A stretch of DNA of 64,000 nt from Halobacterium sp. KA-4 (GCF_021028995.1 NZ_JAJJZG010000012.1:1-64000); one strand, 5' to 3'. Shown: positions 48,589 to 56,537, numbered from the stretch's first letter. Program-made: numbers and translations. Notes: generated by a model from the sequence alone, not told the origin.

Positions 48589-48876
48589 TTACTCCTCTGC
48601 GTCGTCGACGAGTGCTTTCAGATCAGCGTAGCGGTTGGTCTCGTCGACGAGTGCTTTCAGATCAGCGTAGCGGTTGGTCTCGTCGACGATCTCGTCTTTC
48701 GTGTAGCCCTGTTCGCGGGCCCGTTCGAAGAGATCTCGAAGCTCGTCGGGGTCGACGTCGCGAAGCTCCATCTCATCTCGGAGGGCGCGGCGATAGAGGG
48801 CGGAACCGTTGATATGGCTGTTCCACGTCAGGTACAGATCATCGATGTCTTCGATGGTGACTGCCCGTGTGATCAT
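48589..48876 (-). CDS. Small helical protein with C-terminal tandem repeat
   Basis: About 95 residues from ATG 48876 (MITRAVTIEDID). Mainly helical and acidic. The last part repeats DETNRYADLKALV twice, encoded by an exact 39-bp duplication (48602-48679). First gene of the conjugation operon, 6 bp before the pilin-like gene; it may regulate or chaperone that system. Confidence 0.65.
   Translation of the reverse strand: MITRAVTIEDIDDLYLTWNSHINGSALYRRALRDEMELRDVDPDELRDLFERAREQGYTKDEIVDETNRYADLKALVDETNRYADLKALVDDAEE
48602..48679. repeat. Exact 39-bp tandem duplication, in frame
   Basis: Two identical 39-bp units (48602-48640 and 48641-48679), a multiple of three, so the reading frame is preserved. 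A further partial match (TCGTCGACGA) follows. Confidence 0.93.
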
Positions 48877-48941
48877 ATGTGCGGGGTGGGTATGCACCGG
48901 TTGAGCCCCGGTCCATGGTGGTGCGTTAGCTAGAAGATCGG

Positions 48942-48991
48942 TATATGCTTTCTGGCCACCAACTGGCGCAAAAATCTAAAGTAAATTATAA
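48942..48991 (-). promoter_or_regulatory. Candidate promoters of the conjugation operon
   Basis: Two A+T-rich TATA-like sites read on the minus strand: GCATATACC near 48942-48950 and TTATAATTTACTTTA near 48977-48991. The nearer one gives a leader of about 40 bases to ATG 48876. Confidence 0.45.
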
Positions 48992-49023
48992 CCGGAGAGC
49001 TCGTTCACCTCGCAAGGGCACAG

Positions 49024-49064
49024 TTAACCAACAATGGGGCTAGATACCGTTGTCTGTTGGTTAA
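49024..49064. repeat. Long-spacer palindrome copy 7
   Basis: TTAACCAACA at 49024-49033 and TGTTGGTTAA at 49055-49064, 21-base spacer. It begins 15 bp past the stop of xseB and lies upstream of the conjugation operon promoters. Confidence 0.9.
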
Positions 49065-49079
49065 GGTTAGGATGGCACT

Positions 49080-49262
49080 CTACTCGAGTTCCACGACCTC
49101 TCCACGCCCGTTGTCGAGGATTTCTCGCACCTCGGCCAAGAGTTCCTGACCCTCCTCGTGGAGCCTTGTCCCTTCATCAAGGTCACACTCGTCCGCATCG
49201 AGCTGTTTAATGATTTCTTCGACACGGGCCAGCCGGTCGTGGATCTCTTGGTCGTTTGCCAC
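49080..49262 (-). CDS. xseB: Exodeoxyribonuclease VII small subunit
   Basis: About 60 residues from GTG 49262 (VANDQEIHDRLARVEEIIKQLD). The single helix-turn-helix pattern, LARVEEIIKQLDADECDLDEGTRLHEEGQELLAEVREIL, matches XseB (LE.IV..LE....LEE.L...E.G..L...C...L). Two bases after xseA, so the two subunits are made together. Binds the XseA coiled coil in the bacterial enzyme (family knowledge). Confidence 0.85.
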   Translation of the reverse strand: MANDQEIHDRLARVEEIIKQLDADECDLDEGTRLHEEGQELLAEVREILDNGRGEVVELE

Positions 49263-49264
49263 GC

Positions 49265-50308
49265 TTAGATCACCCCCAACCAAAGCCCAGTGATGGCCAA
49301 CAACAGCAACAGCAGCACAGCGATTGCGGCCTTGTAGTAGACCGGCGGGAGCCCCTCGGGTGCGGCCGCCTCGTCGACTGCTTCGGCAAGTTCTTGTTCG
49401 TGTTCGTGCTCCTGCTGGAAGGTTTCGTACGCGGCGTCGAGTTGCTGGGCCAGCGGCTTGACCTCGCCCGCGAAGAACTCCTCGCGGGAATTCACGATAT
49501 ACTCGCCAGCGGCCGTCGGCGTGATCGTCGCCACATCCGCGACTTGATCGGCGATTAACCGGTCGTCAGTATGCCCGATCGCCGTGACGGTCGGGGTGTT
49601 CGCGGTGAAGATAGCTTCCGCGACCCGCTCGGTGTTGAACGCCTGGAGGTTCGAATCACTCCCGCCACCGCGACCGACGATAATCGCGTCAACGTCCTCG
49701 GAGCGGTCCAGATGGTGGATGCCGTTCGCGATGGACGTGGGTGCCTCCGACCCCTGGACGGTGGCGTCCTTCACCAGGATGTCGACGGTAGGGTCCTGTT
49801 CGTGGATCGCGTTCTGGATGTCATAGCGGGCATCGCCACGGAGGGAGGTTACGACACCAACCCGCTCTGGGAACGCCGGCGGGCGCTGTTTCTGCTCGTC
49901 GTCGAACCAACCACGTTCTTCGAGTTCGCTTCGCAGTCGCTCGACGGCGGCCGCCTGGTCGCCGTCGCCGACGACGATCACCTCCCACGGCTTGAGATCG
50001 ATTTTCCCACCCTCAGTCCAGTAGTCGATATCGCCTTCGAGGATGACTTCGGTGCCGTCCTCAAGGTCGGCGTCCATTCCCCGGTAGCGGTTCGCCCAGA
50101 GCATACAGGGGAGCTCGGCGTCGCCGTCGGTCAGGGTGAAATAGAGGGCGGTACTGTTCTGATGGAGATCCGTGACCTCGCCAATACAGCGGACGCCGTT
50201 GAGGGCAGGCGTGTCCTGGACGACTGATGCAATTCGGTCGTTCAGCTCTTGGACTGAAAGAACATTCCCGGACAGGGCATCATCTACCTCCCGTTCGGCA
50301 TCAGCCAT
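49265..50308 (-). CDS. xseA: Exodeoxyribonuclease VII large subunit with C-terminal membrane segment
   Basis: About 347 residues. Degrades single-stranded DNA. An N-terminal OB fold (VRCIGEVTDLHQNSTALYFTLTDGDAELPCMLWANRYRGM) and the catalytic domain with GVVTSLRGDARYDI, IIVGRGGGSDSNLQAFN and AIGHTDDRLIADQVAD (the conserved GRGGGS and GH.....D motifs). The normal long coiled coil is shortened to about 50 residues, and the protein ends in a hydrophobic segment AIAVLLLLLLAITGLWLGVI. This suggests membrane anchoring, perhaps near the conjugation channel. Coupled to xseB. Confidence 0.86.
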   Translation of the reverse strand: MADAEREVDDALSGNVLSVQELNDRIASVVQDTPALNGVRCIGEVTDLHQNSTALYFTLTDGDAELPCMLWANRYRGMDADLEDGTEVILEGDIDYWTEGGKIDLKPWEVIVVGDGDQAAAVERLRSELEERGWFDDEQKQRPPAFPERVGVVTSLRGDARYDIQNAIHEQDPTVDILVKDATVQGSEAPTSIANGIHHLDRSEDVDAIIVGRGGGSDSNLQAFNTERVAEAIFTANTPTVTAIGHTDDRLIADQVADVATITPTAAGEYIVNSREEFFAGEVKPLAQQLDAAYETFQQEHEHEQELAEAVDEAAAPEGLPPVYYKAAIAVLLLLLLAITGLWLGVI

Positions 50309-50393
50309 CGCACTAACTTAAGACGGGGAGAGCAGATTCAAAAATGTACCCCTCAGTGCCAGTGTACCCTGCCAACTGTTCTGTGTCCTTGAA

Positions 50394-50954
50394 TTACTCT
50401 AGTAACCCGAGATCAGTAAGCCGATTTTCGATCACTGTAAGCGCTTGTTCAGCATCGTCAAGCTGTTTTCCGCCCGTGATGACGAGCTTGCCACTCCCGA
50501 AGAGGAGTGCGACGACGTCCGGGTCGTCAAGCCGGTAGACGAGCCCCGGGAACTGCTCCGGTTCGTATTCGATGTGTTCGAGACCTAGGCCGATCGCAAT
50601 CGCATTCAAATTGAGTGTGTGGTCGAGGTCCCCACTTGAGACAATATTTTGGATTTCGATATCTGGGGTGGTAGCGACATCGACACCCAATTCACGGAGC
50701 TCGTCGAAGACGTATTCCAACGCAGTCGTCACATTGTCGACGCTTTTTGCACCCGTACAGACGACTTTCCCCGAGCGGAAAATGAGCGCTGCGGCTTTGG
50801 GATCATGCATCCGATACACGAGTCCAGGGAAGTTATCGGGATCGTAGTCGGTGGCCCCTAAATCCTCAGAAAGTGTTTCGAGATCGAGTTCTTGACCGAT
50901 ATCGGACGACGCAACCACATTCTCGACTTGAATTGATTCGGCTGTGACACTCAT
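50394..50954 (-). CDS. TATA-binding protein TBP
   Basis: About 186 residues. Two direct repeats of the saddle fold, each with the hallmark FPGLVYR.{2}DP and an F.SGK(V/L)V.TG(A/G)K stretch. Binds TATA boxes and recruits TFB. Haloarchaea often carry extra tbp genes on plasmids, giving TBP/TFB combinations (family knowledge). The window also has two TFBs. A TATA-like TTTTAAGG lies upstream of ATG 50954. Confidence 0.95.
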   Translation of the reverse strand: MSVTAESIQVENVVASSDIGQELDLETLSEDLGATDYDPDNFPGLVYRMHDPKAAALIFRSGKVVCTGAKSVDNVTTALEYVFDELRELGVDVATTPDIEIQNIVSSGDLDHTLNLNAIAIGLGLEHIEYEPEQFPGLVYRLDDPDVVALLFGSGKLVITGGKQLDDAEQALTVIENRLTDLGLLE

Positions 50955-51025
50955 GGGAGTACCTTCCTGTCACAACCCCCTTAAAACGGGGAGTGACTTC
51001 GAGCGTTGGTGTAGTTCCTTCCGAA

Positions 51026-51193
51026 TTAGAGGTCGCGGGGCTGGACCGTCTTCCGGTCGTTGGCCTCAGCACGCTTTGCGGCGTCGTCGAGCAGTTCGGC
51101 GACCTCTTCGTTGAGGGCGTCGTAGAAATCTGCCGAGACGTTGTGGTCCGAGAGCGCATCCTTCACGGCTGCTTTGACGATCAGGTCAGACAT
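51026..51193 (-). CDS. DUF1931-type histone-fold protein, 55 residues
   Basis: Not obvious because of its small size: ATG 51193 to TAA 51026. Sequence begins MSDLIVKAAVKDAL and continues with NVSADFYDALNEEVAELLDDAAKRAEANDRKTVQPRDL. The pattern of a helix, a loop with F/Y, a long helix and a final R-K-T-V-x-P-R-D motif is that of the small archaeal histone-fold proteins (the K-T-V-x-P-x-D end is diagnostic). Probably DNA-binding and involved in chromatin or gene control. A clear TATA box lies upstream. Between TBP and the second ATPase, on the TBP strand. Confidence 0.82.
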   Translation of the reverse strand: MSDLIVKAAVKDALSDHNVSADFYDALNEEVAELLDDAAKRAEANDRKTVQPRDL

Positions 51194-51219
51194 TCCATCG
51201 CGGAGTTCTCCTGTCCGCC

Positions 51220-51227
51220 ATATAAAG
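51220..51227 (-). promoter_or_regulatory. TATA box of the histone-fold gene
   Basis: TTTATATG on the minus strand (ATATAAA on +), about 27-34 bp upstream of ATG 51193; leaderless spacing. Confidence 0.65.
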
Positions 51228-51310
51228 GTTCGAAGCCCTCACTGCAATATAGCCGGCCGTAGCTATTATCCTATCCAACAGATTTTAATAACTATTGTTA
51301 ATAAATTGCC

Positions 51311-51336
51311 GCTATATAGCAGTCGATTTAATAAGT
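51311..51336 (+). promoter_or_regulatory. Promoter and palindrome of the second metal ATPase
   Basis: A perfect GCTATATAGC palindrome (51311-51320) followed by a TATA-like ATTTAATAAG (51327-51336), which ends 22 bp before ATG 51359. The region from 51230 to here is A+T-rich with repeated TTAATAA runs, suggesting a regulated, leaderless promoter. Confidence 0.6.
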
Positions 51337-51358
51337 CTGTGGAGCTACGACCTACATA

Positions 51359-53974
51359 ATGACTCCACCACCAGAAGACGGTGGGCATGACCACGAGCAC
51401 GACCATGACCAGGACCATGATACCAATGAACAAGAAACTGAGAACGTAACCACGGATTCATCGAGTCGTGGCGACGTCGCCCAGTTCTCTGTGCCCGAAA
51501 TGGACTGTCCGTCGTGCGCGGGGAAGGTCGAAAACAGTGTGCAGAAACTCGACGGCGTCGAGACTATCGACCCACAGGTGACGACAGGAACGCTCTCCGT
51601 CTCCTACGAGGGAGACCAGACCTCCCTGGACGAGATTGCAGAACGCGTCGAGAAAGCCGGATACACTGTCGAAGATCGAGCCGAGAGGACAGCATCGTTC
51701 GCCGTCCCAGACATGGACTGTGCGTCCTGTGCGGGGAAAGTCGAAAACGCACTGGACGACGTCCCGGGCATCAGAAGCTACGAAACGCGACCCACGACAG
51801 GGGAGGTCGTCGCGACGTACGACGATGCGACGACGTCGTCGGAGGTCGTCGCTGCGATCGAAGGTGCAGGCTACGATGTGACAGACTCCCCAGCGGACGA
51901 AACGGACGCTGCCGCAAGCGCTACCGAGGAGCGCGAGAGTGTCTGGCGGAGTTCGCGCGCTATCAAGACGTGGATCAGCGGCGGGTTCGTCGCACTCGGC
52001 CTACTCTTCGAGTTCTTCCTCACGAGCCAGAACGTCCTCGTGGCCGAGCTCGTCGGCCGCGAATTACTCGCTGCTGATATCCTCTTCCTCGTCGCAGTCG
52101 GGGTTGCTGGCCAAATCATCTTCCGGAACGGCTACTACTCCGCGCTGAATCGCAACCTCGACATCGACCTGTTGATGAGCATCGCCATCAGTGGCGCGAT
52201 TATCGCCAGCCTCGTCTTCGGAGAAGCGCTATACTTCGAGGCCGCCACGCTCGCGTTCCTGTTCAGCATCGCCGAGCTCCTCGAGCGCTACTCGATGGAC
52301 CGGGCGCGGAACTCACTCCAGGAGCTGATGGACCTCTCGCCGGACGAGGCGACGGTCAAACGCGACGGCGAAGAGGTGACCGTTCCCGTCGACGACGTGA
52401 CCGTCGGCGACATCGTCGTCGTGCGGCCGGGCGAGAAGATCCCCATGGACGGCGAGGTTCTCGACGGTGAGAGTGCCGTCAATCAGGCCCCGATTACGGG
52501 CGAGAGCGTCCCCGTGGACAAGACACCGGGCGACGAGGTGTACGCCGGCACAATCAACGAGCAAGGCTACCTTGAAATCGAGGTCACCTCCGAAGCGGGC
52601 GACAACACGCTCTCGCGCATCGTCCAGATGGTCGAAGACGCCCAGTCCAACAAGACCGAGCGCGAGCAGTTCGTCAACCGCTTCTCCTCGTACTACACGC
52701 CGATCGTCGTCGGCTTCGCGGTCCTGGTAGCGGGTGTCCCGCCGCTGGTGCTCGGGGCGTCCTGGCCGACGTTCATCGTCTACGGGCTCACGCTACTCGT
52801 CCTCGCCTGCCCGTGTGCGTTCGTCATCTCGACGCCGGTGTCCGTGGTGTCGGGAATCACCAGCGCCGCGAAGAACGGCGTCCTCATCAAGGGCGGCAAC
52901 CACCTCGAAGCGATGGGGGCGGTCGAGGCTATCGCGATGGACAAGACCGGCACAATCACCAAGGGCGAACTCACGGTCACGGATGTCGTCCCGCTGAACG
53001 ACAACAGCGAGGACGACGTCCTCCGGTGCGCACGCGGGTTGGAGTTGCGGTCCGAACACCCCATCGGCGACGCAATCGTCGAATACGCGGAGGAGATCGA
53101 CATTGGGGCACCGACCGTCGATGACTTCGAGAGTGTCACCGGGAAAGGCGTCGAGGCCTCTCTCGACGGCAAGAAACACTACGCAGGAAAACCCGGATTC
53201 TTCTCAGAACTCGGGTTCAATCTCGAACACGTCCACGCGACGACCGACGGCGGTATCGTCACGACGAAGAGCCGGCAGATGTGCGAACGCAACGACTGCC
53301 TCGACCTCCTCGAGGGAACGGTTCCCGACCTCCAGTCCGAGGGGAAGACTGTCGTCCTCGTCGGTACGGAGGACGAGATCGAGGGTGTGATCGCCGTGGC
53401 CGACGAGATTCGGCCCGGGGCGAAGCAGGCGATCCAGCAGCTCCACGATCTCGGTGTCGAGCAGATCGTCATGCTCACGGGTGACAACGAGCGGACCGCC
53501 CGAGCGATTGCCGAGCAGGTCGGCGTCGACGAGTATCGCGCCGAACTCCTGCCGGACGAGAAGGTCGAGGCGATCAAAGAACTCGACGAACAGCACGACG
53601 GGGTCGCGATGATCGGTGACGGCGTCAACGACGCACCCGCGCTCGCGACTGCGACTGTGGGAATCGCGATGGGCGCCGCTGGGACAGATACCGCCCTCGA
53701 AACCGCCGACATCGCACTGATGAGTGACGATCTGTCGAAGCTGCCGTATCTCTACGAACTCTCGCACGACGCGAACAGCGTCATCCAGCAGAACATCTGG
53801 ACGAGTCTAGGTGCGAAGGCCGTACTCGCACTCGGCGTGCCGTTCGGATTCGTCCCGATTTGGATGGCTGTCCTCGTTGGCGACGCCGGCATGACGCTCG
53901 GCGTCACCGGAAACGCCATGCGGCTCTCCCGCATCACGCCAGCTGAGATAGATACTGACGAGGTGGCCCCATGA
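51359..53974 (+). CDS. Zn/Cd-transporting P1B-type ATPase, two HMA domains
   Basis: About 871 residues. A His/Asp-rich N-terminal metal-binding tail (GGHDHEHDHDQDHD) and two HMA domains (MDCPSCAGKVE and MDCASCAGKVE) precede the eight-segment ATPase: CPC in LACPCAFVIS, DKTGTITKG, TGDN, GDGVNDAPAL, and a final GDAGMTLGVTGNAMRL with the Zn/Cd-type Asp. It has a Cys-containing insertion in the nucleotide domain (SRQMCERNDC) that the first ATPase lacks. The next gene overlaps by four bases. Confidence 0.92.
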   Translation: MTPPPEDGGHDHEHDHDQDHDTNEQETENVTTDSSSRGDVAQFSVPEMDCPSCAGKVENSVQKLDGVETIDPQVTTGTLSVSYEGDQTSLDEIAERVEKAGYTVEDRAERTASFAVPDMDCASCAGKVENALDDVPGIRSYETRPTTGEVVATYDDATTSSEVVAAIEGAGYDVTDSPADETDAAASATEERESVWRSSRAIKTWISGGFVALGLLFEFFLTSQNVLVAELVGRELLAADILFLVAVGVAGQIIFRNGYYSALNRNLDIDLLMSIAISGAIIASLVFGEALYFEAATLAFLFSIAELLERYSMDRARNSLQELMDLSPDEATVKRDGEEVTVPVDDVTVGDIVVVRPGEKIPMDGEVLDGESAVNQAPITGESVPVDKTPGDEVYAGTINEQGYLEIEVTSEAGDNTLSRIVQMVEDAQSNKTEREQFVNRFSSYYTPIVVGFAVLVAGVPPLVLGASWPTFIVYGLTLLVLACPCAFVISTPVSVVSGITSAAKNGVLIKGGNHLEAMGAVEAIAMDKTGTITKGELTVTDVVPLNDNSEDDVLRCARGLELRSEHPIGDAIVEYAEEIDIGAPTVDDFESVTGKGVEASLDGKKHYAGKPGFFSELGFNLEHVHATTDGGIVTTKSRQMCERNDCLDLLEGTVPDLQSEGKTVVLVGTEDEIEGVIAVADEIRPGAKQAIQQLHDLGVEQIVMLTGDNERTARAIAEQVGVDEYRAELLPDEKVEAIKELDEQHDGVAMIGDGVNDAPALATATVGIAMGAAGTDTALETADIALMSDDLSKLPYLYELSHDANSVIQQNIWTSLGAKAVLALGVPFGFVPIWMAVLVGDAGMTLGVTGNAMRLSRITPAEIDTDEVAP

Positions 53975-54324
53975 GTGACGCCGGCTTGAGTGACGCCTAT
54001 CCCCGCGCGAGCCCCTGGCCACCACTGGTAGCGCTCGCGCTCGTTACGTCCGAGATCGGTGTCGTGTTCGGACTACGACCGGTAACTATCGGCGGCCTGC
54101 TACTGTTTATTGGCTCTGTTGCAGGAATTCTCACAGAGTCCCAACACGTTACGCGACCACTTCGTGTGATTGCTGTGCTGAGTACACTCGCAGCGGTGGG
54201 CGGACTGCTTCTCCTTCGCTACGAAGCGAGCTTCCGCGGTGTTTCACTGTTGATAGCTGGTGGTATCGGCATTACAACCGGGATTGTTGGCCGTCAACTG
54301 GTTCGATGGCGAGGTGTCGCCTAA
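53971..54324 (+). CDS. Small membrane protein downstream of ATPase
   Basis: About 117 residues, three or four hydrophobic segments (PLVALALVTSEIGVVFGL, GGLLLFIGSVAGIL, VIAVLSTLAAVGGLLLL, GVSLLIAGGIGITTGIV). It resembles small membrane proteins I associate with haloarchaeal cytochrome-oxidase clusters. ATGA overlap with the ATPase gene indicates coupled translation, so a role in metal handling is possible. Identity uncertain. Confidence 0.68.
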   Translation: MSDAGLSDAYPRASPWPPLVALALVTSEIGVVFGLRPVTIGGLLLFIGSVAGILTESQHVTRPLRVIAVLSTLAAVGGLLLLRYEASFRGVSLLIAGGIGITTGIVGRQLVRWRGVA

Positions 54325-54518
54325 TGGACCTCGACGACCGGGTCGTATTCGGAGCGATCGTCTTCGCGGGTATCGCTATCCCCGGGGTGACTAGCTACTT
54401 CCTCTCTGAGATGGGTGCAGATACGCTCGGCCAGGTTGTCTGGGCAGCGGGATACGGTGGGATGGTACTGTTTGTGTGGTATCATTGGCTCCGGCCAATG
54501 GACATGCAAGGAGCGTAA
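54324..54518 (+). CDS. Small two-segment membrane protein
   Basis: About 64 residues from ATG 54324 (MDLDDRVVFGAIVFAGIAIPGVTSYFL), overlapping the upstream stop by one base (TAATG). Two membrane helices: FGAIVFAGIAIPGVTSYFL and QVVWAAGYGGMVLFVWYHWL. A longer frame start at 54306 exists but lies within the preceding gene. Together with 53971-54324 it seems to form a small membrane unit attached to the ATPase operon. Function unknown. Confidence 0.66.
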   Translation: MDLDDRVVFGAIVFAGIAIPGVTSYFLSEMGADTLGQVVWAAGYGGMVLFVWYHWLRPMDMQGA

Positions 54519-54646
54519 CACACCAACGCCGTACCTTCGAACGCGAACCGTGCGCAGCAAACTTCAGCGTAGTTAGTACGGGAAGGAAACCAGTCGTGTG
54601 GAGGTGTGGTTTTCTCGCAAGGCTACCGTTCCCGTGGACATCGTGG

Positions 54647-55864
54647 TTACGTCGCTGACGGCACCAGCTCTTCAGTCGAATAGATGAGTGTTGCAGTGAA
54701 GATGACCACCGTCGCCACTATAAACAACACGCTGAGTGGGGAAGATGAATCGACGAAGACCCAGTATAGTGGAGCTGCAACGGACGGGCCGGCTGCGAGT
54801 ACAGCGATCTTCGCGACGAGCGGCCCGCAGCAACCACACGTGCAAGCACCAATTACAGACCCTGTGCCGGCTGTTCCTTGCATCATCCCCGCCTTCTCCT
54901 CAAGCCGCCACTGCCAAGCAATTAGTAGGGCGTTCACTCCAATTAGGACACTCAGCAGCCCTACTATCGTGACGACACCAATTGAGAGTGCAACGGTCAA
55001 GGGAAACTGCGGGAGCACAATTTCGAGCGTATCCCACTGGACAAGCTGATAATTGACTGGTAGAACTGTGACAACGCGCTCACGTGGCAGCCCCTCTTCC
55101 CAGAAGAAGGAGAGATACCCGCTCGACGTGAGGAAAAACAGCCCAGAGAGAAGCGTGACGGTCGCCCCGAACCGTCGCGCAACACGGTCCCGGAACGCTG
55201 TCCGGACGACGTCTCCTCGGTCCGTCCAGACAATATATCCGACGAGAATCGGCGTGCCTAGTACGATGAGATACCCCAGCGGGTGGGTGTAGCTTGCGGA
55301 TCCGCGGATTATGTATGGGTACGAGATCCACAAGCCCATGAGAATACCGAGGAATGTGTATCGTGGGCGAGTCGGCCACCGACGTAATCCGATACCAAAA
55401 CTCGCTACCACAACACTGACCCCGATACCGAGCCCGAACAATTCGTACCACGACCGGGGGAACGGCATCGAACTGGCTGCATAGGCCGGATCTGGTGTAA
55501 CCCCGTCAAAAATGATGATGCCGAGGATAGCGACGAATAATCCCACTCCAATTCCATACAGTGCCGTTGTCGGTGAGACGTATTCCCGACGCTTCAATAA
55601 TGCACAGCCAGCGACGAGGCCAACTCCGCCGAGAAATACGGCGATACTCGCCTGTTTGGAGATGACAAGAGGTCCGTCGCCGCCATGGGCTGACGCAACC
55701 GGAACCTGTGCGAGAACCACGACTACGACCAACACGAGAAGGAAGTCGAAGCGAGCACTCCCACGATTGCCTTTGCTTTGTGCGGGAATTGAGATGCGTT
55801 CGTTCAGGTTTTGTACGGCTGCGGCGGTTCGTCCGATTTGATGTCGGGGATATCCTTGGAGCAT
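54647..55864 (-). CDS. Polytopic membrane protein with CTCGCC cluster
   Basis: About 405 residues, around ten membrane segments (FLLVLVVVVVLAQVPVASAHGG at the start, then TTALYGIGVGLFVAILGIIIF, ELFGLGIGVSVVVASFGIGL and others). A Cys-rich GACTCGCCGPL motif lies in a loop before the last two segments, and HGGDG follows the first. The Cys cluster, next to metal ATPase genes, hints at metal or thiol chemistry (inference). I recognise no family. Confidence 0.7.
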   Translation of the reverse strand: MLQGYPRHQIGRTAAAVQNLNERISIPAQSKGNRGSARFDFLLVLVVVVVLAQVPVASAHGGDGPLVISKQASIAVFLGGVGLVAGCALLKRREYVSPTTALYGIGVGLFVAILGIIIFDGVTPDPAYAASSMPFPRSWYELFGLGIGVSVVVASFGIGLRRWPTRPRYTFLGILMGLWISYPYIIRGSASYTHPLGYLIVLGTPILVGYIVWTDRGDVVRTAFRDRVARRFGATVTLLSGLFFLTSSGYLSFFWEEGLPRERVVTVLPVNYQLVQWDTLEIVLPQFPLTVALSIGVVTIVGLLSVLIGVNALLIAWQWRLEEKAGMMQGTAGTGSVIGACTCGCCGPLVAKIAVLAAGPSVAAPLYWVFVDSSSPLSVLFIVATVVIFTATLIYSTEELVPSAT

Positions 55865-55884
55865 GAGTGTGTGTGAACGTGTTG

Positions 55885-56163
55885 TCAGTCTTGTACATAC
55901 AGCGAATACAGAATCACCGCGAGACCAGCGGCCACGAAGGTGCTGTTAACGAGGACGCCGAGAGGGAGCGATACGGAATAGAACATATTGATAGCACCAG
56001 TGAACAGTGCACCGAACGTCACAATCCCGAAGCCAACCCGCAGCAGTCCGAGTGAGGGGTCGCCCGTCCGATGATACGCTCTGTGCGCGATATACGTAAT
56101 TCCCCCGCCAAGCCCCAGTATGAGGGCTTTCACAGCGACAATCGCAGCCATGATCTCATTCAT
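55885..56163 (-). CDS. DUF7521-like small membrane protein
   Basis: About 92 residues with three hydrophobic segments (VAVKALILGLGGGITYIA, LLRVGFGIVTFGALFTGAINMF, LVNSTFVAAGLAVILYSLYV). The YIAHRAYHRTGDPSLGLLRVGFGIVTFG pattern is typical of a haloarchaeal membrane family that is regularly paired with an ArsR-like HTH gene, as here. Four-base overlap with that gene. Confidence 0.7.
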   Translation of the reverse strand: MNEIMAAIVAVKALILGLGGGITYIAHRAYHRTGDPSLGLLRVGFGIVTFGALFTGAINMFYSVSLPLGVLVNSTFVAAGLAVILYSLYVQD

Positions 56164-56537
56164 AGTTCGTCACCCATCTTCGACCAGATATCTCGAAGCC
56201 GCTCATCAGTTCCTTGCTGTCTGTGGTCGATTGTCACTGAAAACGTGTCATCCTCGTCAATCGTGATGTTCACGTTCTCAAAATTCCGCTGATAGTACGC
56301 CGTTCGCCCACCGTCGGGGTTTATCTTGTCGTGTTCTCGCAGGAGTGCGGCATCACTGAGTTGGTCAAGCTTTCGGTACAGCGTCGAACGAGGAATGTCA
56401 CACGCTTCAGTGAGTTCGGTAGCAGTCATTGGCTCGGCGGTTTTGCGGAGTATTGATTGGCAATCGGGGTCATCTAGCGCGTCAAGGACAAGTTCCGGGG
56501 GCGGCTGGTCGTCCGGCGTCGTTGCATCATCCGCCAT
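56160..56537 (-). CDS. ArsR-like winged-HTH regulator
   Basis: About 125 residues from ATG 56537. Winged HTH: ILRKTAEPMTATELTEACDIPRSTLYRKLDQLSDAALLREHDKINPDGGRTAYYQRNFENVNI. A beta-hairpin wing and an acidic C-terminal strand region follow. Coupled through ATGA to the small membrane protein downstream; such pairs are common in haloarchaea and the HTH probably controls its own operon. Confidence 0.82.
   Translation of the reverse strand: MADDATTPDDQPPPELVLDALDDPDCQSILRKTAEPMTATELTEACDIPRSTLYRKLDQLSDAALLREHDKINPDGGRTAYYQRNFENVNITIDEDDTFSVTIDHRQQGTDERLRDIWSKMGDEL

Noticed and set aside
5572-49064. CRISPR array from the repeated TTAACCAACA/TGTTGGTTAA units
   Set aside because: Copies are kilobases apart rather than in a regular array, and no cas genes are present.
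5572-49064. MITE interpretation of the long-spacer palindromes
   Set aside because: Spacers are unrelated between copies and no target duplications are seen; only arms and spacing are kept.
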